This document shows positions 36,680-44,749 of a stretch of 60,633 bases of DNA, one piece after another. The stretch's first letter is position 1, and each line of letters starts with the position of its first letter. Origin of the DNA: Methylobacterium sp. W2 (GTDB lineage Bacteria; Pseudomonadota; Alphaproteobacteria; Rhizobiales; Beijerinckiaceae); contig NZ_VMOA01000034.1 of NCBI RefSeq assembly GCF_020662345.1, positions 1-60,633 on the forward strand, read 5' to 3'. Made by a program: the position numbers and the translations under genes. The notes beneath the pieces were generated by a model that was not told where the DNA came from, ran no database searches, and saw only the letters and a list, made by a program, of their open reading frames with translations.

Positions 36680-37810
36680 TTAGATAGCGATAGGGCTGAC
36701 TGTTTCGGCAGCAAGCCAGTCTATAGCCGCGCTCAGCGCCTGCCGCTCGCTTCGCCCCTCCTTCAAGCTGGCTTCATAGGCTTCGAGCTGCCCGTCGGCG
36801 CTGGATCCTTTGCGGGCAATCGTGCGGGCATGGCGGCACTCGGCTTCGCAACCCAGGGCGGCGGCATCTTCGGCCACGAGATCGAGGAGAGCGTCGAGAA
36901 GCTTCGGCAGGCGGACGCCCTTCAGCGTAGCCTCGTCGATCAGCGTGGCGTGGACGCCAGAGCGCTCTGCCCGCCACAGGTTCTCCATGACGAACCCGCG
37001 GGACGCCCCGGTAAGCCCGGCATGGATGTCAGGCCTGCGATCGACGAGGCGCACGAGACAGCGATAGAGCGCGGCGATGGCAAGCGTGTCGTCGAGGCGG
37101 GTGCAACTGTCAGCCACGCGCAATTCCAAAGTCGGAAACCGGATCGAGGGCCGGATGTGCCACCAGAAATAGGTGGCATCCTTCACCGCCCCCGATGTCG
37201 TCATGCCTTCGACGTAGCGGTCGTAATCGGCAGCTTCGTCGAAGAGTTCGGGCAGGCCGGTGCGCGGCAGCTCAGCATAGGCCCGCATCCGATAGCCGGC
37301 GAGGCCGGTCCGGCGCTTTTCCCAGAACGGCGAGGACGTGGATAGGGCCAGCAGAACCGGCAGGAATGGCAGCAGGCGGTTCATGAGATCCACCCGCGCC
37401 TCCGGGCGGGGGACCTCGACGTGGATATGGAGGCCGCACACCACCGAGCGGCGACCGACGATCTGGAGGTCGTCCATCATATCGACGTAGCGGGATTTCG
37501 CGGTTTCCTGTTGTGCCGGCCAGAGAGCTGTGGGGTGCGTGCCAGCAGCGAAAACGAGCAATCCGTGCTTCAGACCTATCTCCGCCAGGCCGGTCCGCAG
37601 CCCTGACAGAACGCTACGAGCTTCCTCAAAACGTTCCGAAGGCTTGGTGCAAATCTCGACCTGGTTCTGAAGCAGTTCGCGCTCGACGCTATCAAGCCGC
37701 TTTGCCACCTCCTTGTGGAAGCGCTCGACGGAGCGAGTCGGCGCGCCGCGCGACCGTGCGTTGGCAAGGAACATTTCCTCTTCGATGCCGAACTTGAACG
37801 CATGCGCCAT
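36680..37810 (-). CDS. YbdK-type carboxylate-amine ligase
   Basis: 376 residues of the GCS2/YbdK family: GIEEEMFL near the N-terminus, QVEICTKP, CGLHIHVEVP and TLELRVADSC carry the ATP- and metal-binding Glu and His residues. YbdK joins amino acids through ATP (weak gamma-glutamylcysteine ligase activity in E. coli). It is probably cytosolic; the physiological product is unknown. ATG 37810 starts near the conserved motif, while GTG 37840 with no better ribosome site would add ten residues. No operon partner is visible. Confidence 0.87.
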   Translation of the reverse strand: MAHAFKFGIEEEMFLANARSRGAPTRSVERFHKEVAKRLDSVERELLQNQVEICTKPSERFEEARSVLSGLRTGLAEIGLKHGLLVFAAGTHPTALWPAQQETAKSRYVDMMDDLQIVGRRSVVCGLHIHVEVPRPEARVDLMNRLLPFLPVLLALSTSSPFWEKRRTGLAGYRMRAYAELPRTGLPELFDEAADYDRYVEGMTTSGAVKDATYFWWHIRPSIRFPTLELRVADSCTRLDDTLAIAALYRCLVRLVDRRPDIHAGLTGASRGFVMENLWRAERSGVHATLIDEATLKGVRLPKLLDALLDLVAEDAAALGCEAECRHARTIARKGSSADGQLEAYEASLKEGRSERQALSAAIDWLAAETVSPIAI

Positions 37811-37886
37811 TCGAACCGCTTTTCCTGACGTCGAGACCACCGGTAAGGCTTTGCTTGTTCGCGCCGCCCCTCAGACTGAAGGATGG

Positions 37887-38087
37887 CTAGCTTGGGGGTG
37901 TTACTCGTCGGTGAGAAGACCACCCGCTCAATCCACAGGCCCGCTTGAGCCGTACATCGGCTCTCGCAACAAGCTGAGTAGAGCGGTCGCTCTCACCCTT
38001 GGCAGCAGCACGGTCCGCCGAAATCACATCCCGCTTAGCGAGTCGGTACAGCACACCTGCGCGAAAGCGTGTGAGTAGGTCCGGCAT
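37887..38087 (-). CDS. Small basic hypothetical protein
   Basis: A 66-residue, Arg-rich protein (MPDLLTRFRAGVLYRLAKRD...). GAGGAGGG lies at a good distance before ATG 38087, which is the main reason to call it. No domain recognised. Confidence 0.5.
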   Translation of the reverse strand: MPDLLTRFRAGVLYRLAKRDVISADRAAAKGESDRSTQLVARADVRLKRACGLSGWSSHRRVTPPS

Positions 38088-38179
38088 CGACAGCCCTCCT
38101 CGGAAAAAGGGCAGGGTCATGCAAAATGCATACGAGAATTGAGTACGTGGTGTGGATCGGAAGCCTACGGGAGCAGCAG

Positions 38180-38215
38180 CCCCGCCGCCCCGATCTGCTC
38201 ACGGGGCCGGCGGGG
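38180..38215. terminator. Long GC hairpin in intergenic region
   Basis: CCCCGCCGCCCC and GGGGCCGGCGGGG pair around an 11-base loop with one bulged base. No T-tract on either side. It lies in 38088-38366, which otherwise shows no gene, between two leftward genes. Confidence 0.5.
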
Positions 38216-38366
38216 TGGGTCGTCCATCTCACGCGAGCCGGTACGCAACTTGGCTCGATGGAGAGGATAGCTGAAGGGAGTTAGCCAATGATCCATCGGC
38301 CTTGGCGGCCCCGTCCCAGCGTGGGATGCACGGTCAATGGGAAAAATCGACAGTGTGCGCCGGCTT

Positions 38367-38957
38367 CTACAGAGACGCTTCGTAGGAGCGTAGCACGCCA
38401 ACCGTCTCAACAAGGCCGACCGCTTCCATATCAAGCAGCAGCATCTGCGCCGTCTTGTCTGGCTTCCGCAGACGTTCCCGCATCTGCCTGATTGCAGCTA
38501 CTGCTCGACCAGGGTCAAGCTCGATCGTGTCCGCAAGGAAAGCATCGGATGAGCGTGCTTCAAGCCCGAGCGGCGCGAGCACTGCCTCAGGAAAATGCCG
38601 CAAATTCTCGGTTACGATGGTTGAAGCGCGTGTCTTAAGCGCCGCGGCGAGTACGTGAGCATCACCAGGATCCGGCAAGCAGTCACACACAGATAGGAAT
38701 GTGTCGACATCACTGACCATGGCCTCTTCAAAAGCGGCTTCCATCGCCCGTCGAGCTCGTGCCGCTCGTTGAGCAGCATCGCCTTGCTGTTTGTTTGCAA
38801 GGATACGCTCAATCGCACGCTCCGTTTCATCCATGATTGGAACCGACCATCGCACCCGAAAAAACTCTGCCTCTGCCAGCGTCAGCAAGAGATTTCGGCT
38901 CAGCGCTCCTGCCAGCGAGCAGGCATCTATGAGGGCGGTAAAGCGGTTAGCGAACAA
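38367..38957 (-). CDS. PIN-domain protein (VapC-like toxin candidate)
   Basis: 196 residues. The PIN pattern is visible: ALIDACSLAG (first Asp), a central TERAIERIL (Glu), and DPGDAHVLAAAL with two acidic residues, then TIVTENLRHFP (the conserved T-x-N/D). PIN domains are metal-dependent RNases. The gene starts with TTG 38957, 3 bases after the stop of the HTH partner at 38961, so the two are cotranscribed as in toxin-antitoxin pairs. The protein is longer than usual VapC (about 130 residues). Confidence 0.8.
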   Translation of the reverse strand: MFANRFTALIDACSLAGALSRNLLLTLAEAEFFRVRWSVPIMDETERAIERILANKQQGDAAQRAARARRAMEAAFEEAMVSDVDTFLSVCDCLPDPGDAHVLAAALKTRASTIVTENLRHFPEAVLAPLGLEARSSDAFLADTIELDPGRAVAAIRQMRERLRKPDKTAQMLLLDMEAVGLVETVGVLRSYEASL

Positions 38958-38960
38958 GGC

Positions 38961-39416
38961 TCAGAGCGTCTCGCCATCGAGGGCAGCTAGTTCAGCGAGT
39001 GCTGCGCTGCGTGTGACTGCCCGCTGCTCCTTATAAGCGAAAAGGTCGTCAGCCTTGATCCGTCGATGCCGTCCAACCAGCGTATGTGGGATCTCCCTTC
39101 TATCTAGGAGTGCAATCAGGAACGGACGGGACACATTGAGGATGTCCGCCGCCTGCTGCGTCGTGAGCATCTGGCTGACAGGCACAAGCGTAACGGCATC
39201 ACCGCTGCCGATGTGTCGAAGCACCTTCATCAAAAGGTCAGACACAGCTGGACCAAGCGTGATTTCGGTCTGGCGCTTCTCCTCGTCCAGCGCGAATAGC
39301 TTCGCGTCACCAGCGGCATGCGCAGCGATGACTTGGCGAAGTTGATTTGCGATTGCTTTCTCGTCAGCCGACGGCAGGCGGCTACCGAGACCCTGTGCCA
39401 AGGCGGGCATGGTCAT
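38961..39416 (-). CDS. Excisionase-type HTH protein, antitoxin candidate
   Basis: 151 residues. The first 85 are helical; then MLTTQQAADILNVSRPFLIA, LLDRREIPHTLVGRHRRIKA form an excisionase/MerR-like winged helix, the known DNA-binding part of antitoxins paired with PIN toxins. GGAG precedes ATG 39416. It would bind the toxin and repress the operon. Confidence 0.8.
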   Translation of the reverse strand: MTMPALAQGLGSRLPSADEKAIANQLRQVIAAHAAGDAKLFALDEEKRQTEITLGPAVSDLLMKVLRHIGSGDAVTLVPVSQMLTTQQAADILNVSRPFLIALLDRREIPHTLVGRHRRIKADDLFAYKEQRAVTRSAALAELAALDGETL

Positions 39417-39642
39417 ATGAGTCGCTCCGATGAGCGCGATCGTTACGCGCTATTCGCAACAAACGCAATAAACGCAATAAAGGTTCGCTGTCGATAGATA
39501 GGCTGAAGCTGAACGCAGCCGAGTATCTGCCCCTCGCAATCGCGCGGCGTCTCGCTCTCGAAAATGGGTCTTTTAGGGCGCGCAAGTCGGAGCGCGTTTC
39601 CCTAGGGGCGGCCCCTATTCCGATTAAAAAATGCGGTCCCTT

Positions 39643-39903
39643 TTATGGAGCGCCCAACGCCGGGTCGGCAGCCGGGTTGTCCCGGAACCGGATGCCAGCA
39701 CCACCGCCGTTCGCGGGGATGAACTGGACGCCTGCTTCTTCGAGAGCGCGGACGATCGCGGCGAGATTGTTGTGGGACGGCACACGCCGCCCCTTCTCGA
39801 AATCGCGGATGGTGGACAGCCCGAGATGAGATGCCTCGGCGAGCTGGTCCTGGGACCAATCGAGGAGGGCGCGAGCGGCACGAGACTGAGCAGGGGTGAG
39901 CAT
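39643..39903 (-). CDS. XRE-family repressor
   Basis: 86 residues: MLTPAQSRAARALLDWSQDQ, LAEASHLGLSTIRDFEKGRR is a lambda-type helix-turn-helix of the widespread rhizobial plasmid XRE group. ATG 39903 has GGGTGAT upstream; TTG 39939 has none. It is divergent from 40009, and two operator-like sites lie between. Likely an autorepressor. Confidence 0.8.
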   Translation of the reverse strand: MLTPAQSRAARALLDWSQDQLAEASHLGLSTIRDFEKGRRVPSHNNLAAIVRALEEAGVQFIPANGGGAGIRFRDNPAADPALGAP

Positions 39904-39933
39904 ATCACCCGAGATAGCGGAACCAACGATTTT

Positions 39934-39995
39934 CGTCAATTAGCAACGAAAGGCATTGACCGTCGAGTATTGACGCTTTACGTTGATTTTCAACG
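39934..39995. promoter_or_regulatory. Two operator-like sites between XRE repressor and 40009
   Basis: CGTTGATTTTCAACG (39981-39995) is a perfect 6-bp inverted repeat around TTT; CGTCAATTAGCAACG (39934-39948) is a related imperfect copy. They lie 14 and 31 bases from the two divergent start codons respectively (outer edges), a good place for repression of both genes by the XRE protein. Inference from symmetry. Confidence 0.5.
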
Positions 39996-40008
39996 AAAGA
40001 GGTTGATC

Positions 40009-40668
40009 ATGTCCTTCCACTCCCGCTCCACCTCCTGGTCCATGGTCCTCAGCGGCATTCGCAACTCCGGCCCGTCGAAAGCCGAGTTCAACGCCGCAAT
40101 GCTGGCCGAGAGCGCCGCCAAGCTTGACGCTGGCCGCGTCCAGATCGCCGCGAAGCACGGCCTCGTCACCGGCTCCACCTTCAACGTCTCGACCATCATG
40201 GCCTGCGCCATCGTCGAGGCTCGCAAGCACCGCCGGAACGATCCTGCCTTGACCTGGGGCGCCGCCCTCTCCCGCGCTCTCCGGTTCTTCTGGGCCTGCG
40301 CCACCACCGCTCGCCGCCTCGCAGTCCCGGCCGTCGCTCCCGTGGCTCCTATGCCTGCCGCTCTCCGTCGCGGGGTCCTGGCCCGCGCCTGGGAGCTGTT
40401 CCGCTCCTCGTTCAACTACCCCCGCGTTCCCTTTCGCTCCATCGGCCGCGACTGCTTCACCTGGGCTTTTCGGAAGGCTTGGGCGGAGGCCCGCGAGACT
40501 GCCCGCCTTGCCGGTCTCGGCATCGAGGCGCTGAAGGCCGCTGAAGCCATCGAGCCCCGCGTCCGCGTTGGCCTCTCGACCTCCTACACGGACAGCATCC
40601 ATCAGGTTGCCGCCCGCAACGACGCGGTCCGGCTCCGCGCCGCTGCCATGGCCTACGCGACCGCCTAG
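40009..40668 (+). CDS. Plasmid-type hypothetical protein
   Basis: A 219-residue basic, helical protein (MSFHSRSTSWSMVLSGIRNS..., RLAVPAVAPVAPMPAALRRG). AGAGG precedes ATG 40009. Composition, Ala/Arg content and C-rich codon use are shared with the following genes to 43087. No domain recognised. Confidence 0.6.
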   Translation: MSFHSRSTSWSMVLSGIRNSGPSKAEFNAAMLAESAAKLDAGRVQIAAKHGLVTGSTFNVSTIMACAIVEARKHRRNDPALTWGAALSRALRFFWACATTARRLAVPAVAPVAPMPAALRRGVLARAWELFRSSFNYPRVPFRSIGRDCFTWAFRKAWAEARETARLAGLGIEALKAAEAIEPRVRVGLSTSYTDSIHQVAARNDAVRLRAAAMAYATA

Positions 40669-40746
40669 CAGCCCCGATCCCTGCCGGCGGGTAGCCGGCA
40701 CCCCCTCCCCGATCCTGCCGCCACGAGCCCCTCTGGAGCCCGACCG

Positions 40747-41215
40747 ATGACCTATGCCCAGATCCCCGATTTCTCCCTGCCCCTCGTCCCGACCACCGTT
40801 GTCGAGCGGGTGCCCTTCCACGCTGACCCGGTGCTGGCCGCCATCGACGCCCACGATGAGGCGTGGTCCGTCTGGCAGGCCGCTCCCGAGGCTCGCGTGG
40901 ACGCTGCCCTGGCCGAGATGAGCGCCGCCCTCGACCGCCTGCTGGTGACGCCCTGCGCGACCCGGTTCGGCTCCCTCATGCTCCTCCGGCATCTGCGCTG
41001 GCACATCCAGCACGACGGCATCACGGACGCTGCGGTCCTGGCCCGTGCAAGTGACCTCGCCCGCTCGCTGCATCTCGACTTCCTGCCGGTGACGCCCCCC
41101 ACGCGAACCGGTCGCCCCGATCCTCCGCGCCCTCATGTCGGGCGTCGAAGTGGCCGCCGCCCTCGTCATCGTCTTCGGCGGAATGGCCCTCGTCGGTCTC
41201 GCCACTCTGGCCTGA
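40747..41215 (+). pseudogene. Frameshifted hypothetical protein with C-terminal membrane helix
   Basis: The protein starts MTYAQIPDFSLPLVP at ATG 40747 and reads normally to FLPVTPP. A run of six C at 41095-41100 follows. Dropping one C restores a coherent end, REPVAPILRALMSGVEVAAA continuing LVIVFGGMALVGLATLA and a stop at 41213-41215, a single membrane helix. As written, the first frame instead runs into the next gene as Arg/Pro-rich shadow sequence. So I read a one-base frameshift, a sequencing error or slippage at the C run. The next gene begins at 41278 with its own ribosome site. Confidence 0.65.
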
Positions 41216-41277
41216 TCTGCCTCCCTGACTGCCTGCCCACAAGCCTGCAAAACAACAAGCAAACAAGAGGTCAATCC

Positions 41278-42078
41278 ATGCGCAATCCCCTTGCCCGCCT
41301 CGTCCATCGCAACCCTGCCAAGCCCACCCTGCGCGAGCGCCTGAATACCCTCAAGGCCACGGCCTCCCACGCCATCCGTCGTAAGCCGGTGGATGCTGCG
41401 CCGGTCGCTTCGGCCACTGCCGATCCCATTCTGGCGGCCATCTCCGAGACGCAGCGTCTTGCTTGGGCGCGCACACGCGCTTTCAACCTGCCGCTACCGA
41501 CCGGGACGATTGATCCGACACCCGAACAGAACGCGACGACCGATGCCTTCTTCGTCCACGTTGACGGTGTGCTGCTGAAGACGGTTCCAACCACGGCGGA
41601 AGGCTGCACTGCCCTGGCGCGTTTCGCCGTCGAGTTTCGGGCCGACCAGGGGTTCAACATCGACGAGGATCACGCCAACGCTCAACACGTTCGCATCCTC
41701 GACCTGATTGCGCGTAGCCCGATGCTGGGAAGCGTTCCAACGGGGAAGCCCTTGGCACCCGACTTCTCAGGCATGTCTTTGAACGCTCTGATCCGCACTT
41801 ACGATGCGTTCAAGCTGGCGACCGATGTGGCGGGCCTGACCACATGGACGCTGGGCGCGCAAGAGGACGCAGGCGGCAGCCTGCTCCTCGATGCCGAGGC
41901 CGATCGCCTGTCCCATTTCCAAGATTACATCGCCGCTGAGTTGGCCCGGCGGGGCCTGTCCGAAGAGAGAGGCACGGCGGGGCGTCAATCCATCGTCCTG
42001 ATCGACCGGGCCATTTCCTGCGGCGAGTTCGAAGAAGCCGCACTCTTCGCCTCTGAAGCAAATAGCCGGCGCCTCTGA
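41278..42078 (+). CDS. Plasmid-type hypothetical protein, paralogue 1
   Basis: 266 residues. The N-terminus reads RNPLARLVHRNPAKPTLRER, LNTLKATASHAIRRKP and matches in pattern the N-terminus of the next gene (NPFRR...SLKER...LKASAARAIRR). The rest is a helical domain of unknown type. AGAGG precedes ATG 41278. Although the frame is open upstream into 40747, that fusion is not real. Confidence 0.6.
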   Translation: MRNPLARLVHRNPAKPTLRERLNTLKATASHAIRRKPVDAAPVASATADPILAAISETQRLAWARTRAFNLPLPTGTIDPTPEQNATTDAFFVHVDGVLLKTVPTTAEGCTALARFAVEFRADQGFNIDEDHANAQHVRILDLIARSPMLGSVPTGKPLAPDFSGMSLNALIRTYDAFKLATDVAGLTTWTLGAQEDAGGSLLLDAEADRLSHFQDYIAAELARRGLSEERGTAGRQSIVLIDRAISCGEFEEAALFASEANSRRL

Positions 42079-42148
42079 CGCTGCCGCCCTCGCGCGGTGG
42101 TGATCCCACCGCGCACGTCCTGCCATCCTGAAACCTAGGAGCGCCGCC

Positions 42149-42613
42149 GTGCCCTCTCTCAAGCTGTCCAACCCGTTCCGCCGCGCCGATGGGCGCCCGT
42201 CTCTGAAAGAGCGTGCCGCTGCGCTCAAGGCATCTGCCGCCCGTGCGATCCGTCGCCAGCAGGCCGACCCGGTGTTCTCTGCCATCGAACGCTATCACGC
42301 AGCGCGGGAGGCCGGGGACGCTTTCAGCAAGCGGTTTGAAGTCGAGGGGGCGGAAGCTCTCGGTGGCTGGGATGTCGCAAGCGAGGAAGATCTACGCCTC
42401 GCCCACATATGGTCCGACCTCGCCACCGAAGTTCTGGAAACCGCACCGACCACGGAAGCGGGGCGCCTCGCTCTCGCGGATTTCATTGAGACGTGGGTGG
42501 ACGGACACGGCAACCTGGACGGCTCGCCGCAGGACGGTTCCGACACCGTTTTTGCCGAGGTCTATCCCGCGCTGCTCAAGGCGCTCCGAGCTTCTGTCGC
42601 AGCGCGCGATTGA
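42149..42613 (+). CDS. Plasmid-type hypothetical protein, paralogue 2
   Basis: 154 residues. It shares the N-terminal basic motif with the preceding gene, then carries an acidic helical domain (EVLETAPTTEAGRLALADFI, echoing TVPTTAEGCTALARFAVEF upstream). I infer tandem duplication with divergence. GTG 42149 has AGGAG upstream. Confidence 0.6.
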   Translation: MPSLKLSNPFRRADGRPSLKERAAALKASAARAIRRQQADPVFSAIERYHAAREAGDAFSKRFEVEGAEALGGWDVASEEDLRLAHIWSDLATEVLETAPTTEAGRLALADFIETWVDGHGNLDGSPQDGSDTVFAEVYPALLKALRASVAARD

Positions 42614-42617
42614 GCCG

Positions 42618-42911
42618 ATGAGCAACGTCCACACCTTCCGCCCGAAGCGCGCAACCGTGGCGCACATCCCCCGGCCCTCCCCGGCGGTGATCCGGGCCGA
42701 GATCGAGGCCGCAGCCCTCGCGGCCATGGATGCCGCCGACCGGCTGATTGCCATCCTCGACGGCCTCGATGGCGACGAGAACGATGAGGACGGCGCCGAC
42801 GCTGAACCGTCCCTCGGCGCACCCGAACAGCACTACGGCTCGCAAGTCATCTGGCTCCGTGGCTCCGACTCCGACCGCGAAATCTCCAACCAGCAAGAGC
42901 ATACCCGATGA
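42618..42911 (+). CDS. Hypothetical protein
   Basis: 97 residues: MSNVHTFRPKRATVAHIPRP, then an Ala-rich helix and an acidic stretch (DGDENDEDGADAEPS). It begins 5 bases after the preceding gene and overlaps the next by 4 (ATGA). Unknown function. Confidence 0.55.
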   Translation: MSNVHTFRPKRATVAHIPRPSPAVIRAEIEAAALAAMDAADRLIAILDGLDGDENDEDGADAEPSLGAPEQHYGSQVIWLRGSDSDREISNQQEHTR

Positions 42912-43087
42912 AGCTCCGTCTCTCCATGCGCGCCGCCGTGTCCCTCGGTCATGCCGACATTGCCCGTTTCCTCGGTCGGGCTCGCCGCTGGCGCTGCAAT
43001 CTCCTGAAGCGAGCCGTACACGAGGTCGGCCGGGGCAACGTCATCACCGCCGCCGTGCTGGTCGCTGTATATGTGGTGGCTCTATAG
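42908..43087 (+). CDS. Very small membrane-anchored protein
   Basis: A 59-residue peptide. A basic N-terminal region (MKLRLSMRAAVSLGHADIAR, RWRCNLLKRAVHEV) precedes one membrane helix, ITAAVLVAVYVVAL, at the C-terminus. The ATG overlaps the stop of the preceding gene (ATGA), so it is translated in series. Function unknown. Confidence 0.5.
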   Translation: MKLRLSMRAAVSLGHADIARFLGRARRWRCNLLKRAVHEVGRGNVITAAVLVAVYVVAL

Positions 43088-43111
43088 AGACGGCATGCCC
43101 ACTAGCCTACG

Positions 43112-43151
43112 ATTCTGCATGCCGTTCTGCCCACAATCCCGCATGCAGAAT
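43112..43151. repeat. Perfect 11-bp inverted repeat upstream of parA
   Basis: ATTCTGCATGC (43112-43122) and GCATGCAGAAT (43141-43151) are separated by 18 bases that include TGCCCACAA, which resembles the 13-bp CCTGTGGGCAGGC repeats. It lies in 43088-43317, a gene-free region, and could be a centromere or an operator for parA. Confidence 0.55.
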
Positions 43152-43276
43152 TGATGGCTTGGCTGCGTGCCCTCTTGCCTCGGCCGCGCAGGCGGCAGCG
43201 ATCTGTCGGTTCGCTTCCTCTGCGAGGCCATCCCCAGTATGGGGAGGGAAACCATATCGAAACCCTGCCATGCCTA

Positions 43277-43289
43277 CCTGTGGGCAGGC
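43277..43289 (+). repeat. 13-bp repeat CCTGTGGGCAGGC near partition genes
   Basis: CCTGTGGGCAGGC occurs at 43277-43289 (28 bases before the parA start), as a one-mismatch copy at 43916-43928 (end of parA) and exactly at 44685-44697 (after the third gene). A reverse, shorter copy lies at 41231-41243. Spacing around the ParA/RHH genes suggests a partition (parS-like) or operator site. Confidence 0.55.
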
Positions 43290-43317
43290 GGGCGGGCCTT
43301 CATGCGGGGAAGCAGGC

Positions 43318-43980
43318 GTGCGGACTATCGCGGTCATCAGTCAGAAGGGTGGGGCGGGGAAAACGACCCTCGCCGTTCACCTCGCCGTCGCCGCCACTCT
43401 GGCCGGCTACCGAACCGCCTTGGTGGACCTAGACCCCCAGGCCACCGCCCGGAAGTGGGGCGACAAGCGGCAGGCCCCTGATCCGGAGGTGATTGGTGAC
43501 CATGCCGAACGCCTGCCCCAGCTCGTCGAGGCGGCGAAGTCGAACGGTGCGGGCCTCCTCGTAATCGACACCGCGCCGAATGCCGACCGCGCATCACTCG
43601 CTGCCGCTCGTGTGGCCGACCTCATCCTCATTCCGTGCCGGCCAGCCGCCTTCGACCTCGAAGCCATCGAGGCGACACGGGACCTCGCCGCGATCGCGCG
43701 CAAACCCGCATGGGTGGTCCTGTCAGCCGCGCCGAGTCGGAGCGCCATCGTCGAGGAGGCACGGCGCGGTCTGGAAGCAGATGGAACACGCGTCGCACCG
43801 CAGGTGCTTCACCATCGCGTCGCCTATTCATATGCCGTGATCGATGGACGGTCGGCCAGCGAGTACGAGCCGGACGGGAAAGCTGCTGAGGAAGTGGCTG
43901 CGCTCTTCACGTGGGCCTGTGGGCAGGTGGGCTTGAGCGCAGGCAGGCCAGAGGACAGGAAGGCAAAGGGCAAGAGATGA
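43318..43980 (+). CDS. parA: ParA-family partition ATPase
   Basis: 220 residues. Deviant Walker A KGGAGKTTLA at residues about 10-19, DLDPQAT, and LLVIDTAP (Walker B) identify ParA/MinD. It is the short type (no N-terminal HTH) that moves plasmids on the nucleoid using ATP. I chose GTG 43318 (VRTIAVISQKGGAGK) since GGGGAAG lies just upstream; ATG 43270 would add a Cys/Gly-rich stretch that is probably operator DNA. Its stop overlaps the ribbon-helix-helix gene (ATGA). Confidence 0.88.
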   Translation: MRTIAVISQKGGAGKTTLAVHLAVAATLAGYRTALVDLDPQATARKWGDKRQAPDPEVIGDHAERLPQLVEAAKSNGAGLLVIDTAPNADRASLAAARVADLILIPCRPAAFDLEAIEATRDLAAIARKPAWVVLSAAPSRSAIVEEARRGLEADGTRVAPQVLHHRVAYSYAVIDGRSASEYEPDGKAAEEVAALFTWACGQVGLSAGRPEDRKAKGKR

Positions 43981-44270
43981 CGAAGCGACCCAGCTTGTTC
44001 GGCGACAAGTCCACAGCGCCGGCGACGAAGCCTGTCGAGGCTCAGCCGGAAGTCGCGCCCCCCCCGGCTTCACGCGAGGTAGTCACGGCGCAACGGTATC
44101 CGAAGGCCAGCACGCGCGAGGGCAAGCGGGTGGTGACCGCCTATCTCGATCCCGAGGCGTTCCGGCAATTAAAGCGGATCGCGGCCGACGAGGACGCCCA
44201 GCAGCAAGATCTCTTGCTCGAGGGTATCAACCTCGTGTTCGAGAAGCGCGGCCTCTCTCGGATCGCATAA
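43977..44270 (+). CDS. Ribbon-helix-helix partner of ParA
   Basis: 97 residues. A disordered basic N-terminus is followed by VVTAYLDPEAFRQLKRIAAD and QDLLLEGINLVFEKRGL, a ribbon-helix-helix of the ParG/omega type. Such proteins bind repeated DNA sites, stimulate the ParA ATPase through the N-terminal tail and repress the operon. It overlaps parA by 4 bases. The CCTGTGGGCAGGC repeats are its likely target (inference). Confidence 0.8.
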   Translation: MTKRPSLFGDKSTAPATKPVEAQPEVAPPPASREVVTAQRYPKASTREGKRVVTAYLDPEAFRQLKRIAADEDAQQQDLLLEGINLVFEKRGLSRIA

Positions 44271-44282
44271 GGAGGCCGGACG

Positions 44283-44678
44283 ATGCGCTTCGCGATGCCG
44301 AACCACCCCTTCGACTTCGAGATTCCCGACGCTTGGCTCGAAGGGAAGGACCTGACGCGGCCACGCGCCGAAGGCTGCGCATATCGAACCGCGAACGAGG
44401 CGACGCTCGTTGCCCTCCAGGTCATTGAGCCACCCCGGCGAAATCCATGGGTGCCTCTCGACTGGCGGGGCTTTTCCAAGGAGCGCTTCCATGCCGTTCT
44501 AGCGCGCATGCTAGGTGATCAAGTGCTTGATCCGGTTCCAGCGTTCGCCTTGCCCCGACCAGAGCGTCCGCCGTATCCCTATGAGTATCGCACGGCGGAT
44601 GGCTACCACCGTTTCTTCGCTTCTATCGCAGCGGGCTTCACGCATCTGCCTTGCAACGTCCTGAGACAAAGCGACTAA
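44283..44678 (+). CDS. Plasmid hypothetical protein with ParB/Srx-like DGYHR motif
   Basis: 131 residues. The C-terminal part reads YEYRTADGYHRFFASIAAGF, close to the D-G-x-H-R motif of ParB/sulfiredoxin-like domains. GGAGG precedes ATG 44283. It is third in the parA operon, 12 bases after the RHH gene. It may bind a nucleotide or DNA; no ParB HTH is visible. Confidence 0.6.
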   Translation: MRFAMPNHPFDFEIPDAWLEGKDLTRPRAEGCAYRTANEATLVALQVIEPPRRNPWVPLDWRGFSKERFHAVLARMLGDQVLDPVPAFALPRPERPPYPYEYRTADGYHRFFASIAAGFTHLPCNVLRQSD

Positions 44679-44749
44679 AGCCGGCCTGTGGGCAGGCACA
44701 CAGGACGGCATGTCACCATGCGGGATTCACATCAAGCCGTCACCCGTGT

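Noticed and set aside
39940..41370. 476-codon minus-strand frame
   Set aside because: Gly/Arg/Glu-rich shadow of the plus-strand plasmid genes; no domain, and the plus strand has good ribosome sites.
40747..42078. 443-residue fused protein
   Set aside because: The joining part is Arg/Pro shadow sequence; a one-base shift at the C6 run restores a membrane helix and the downstream gene has its own start.
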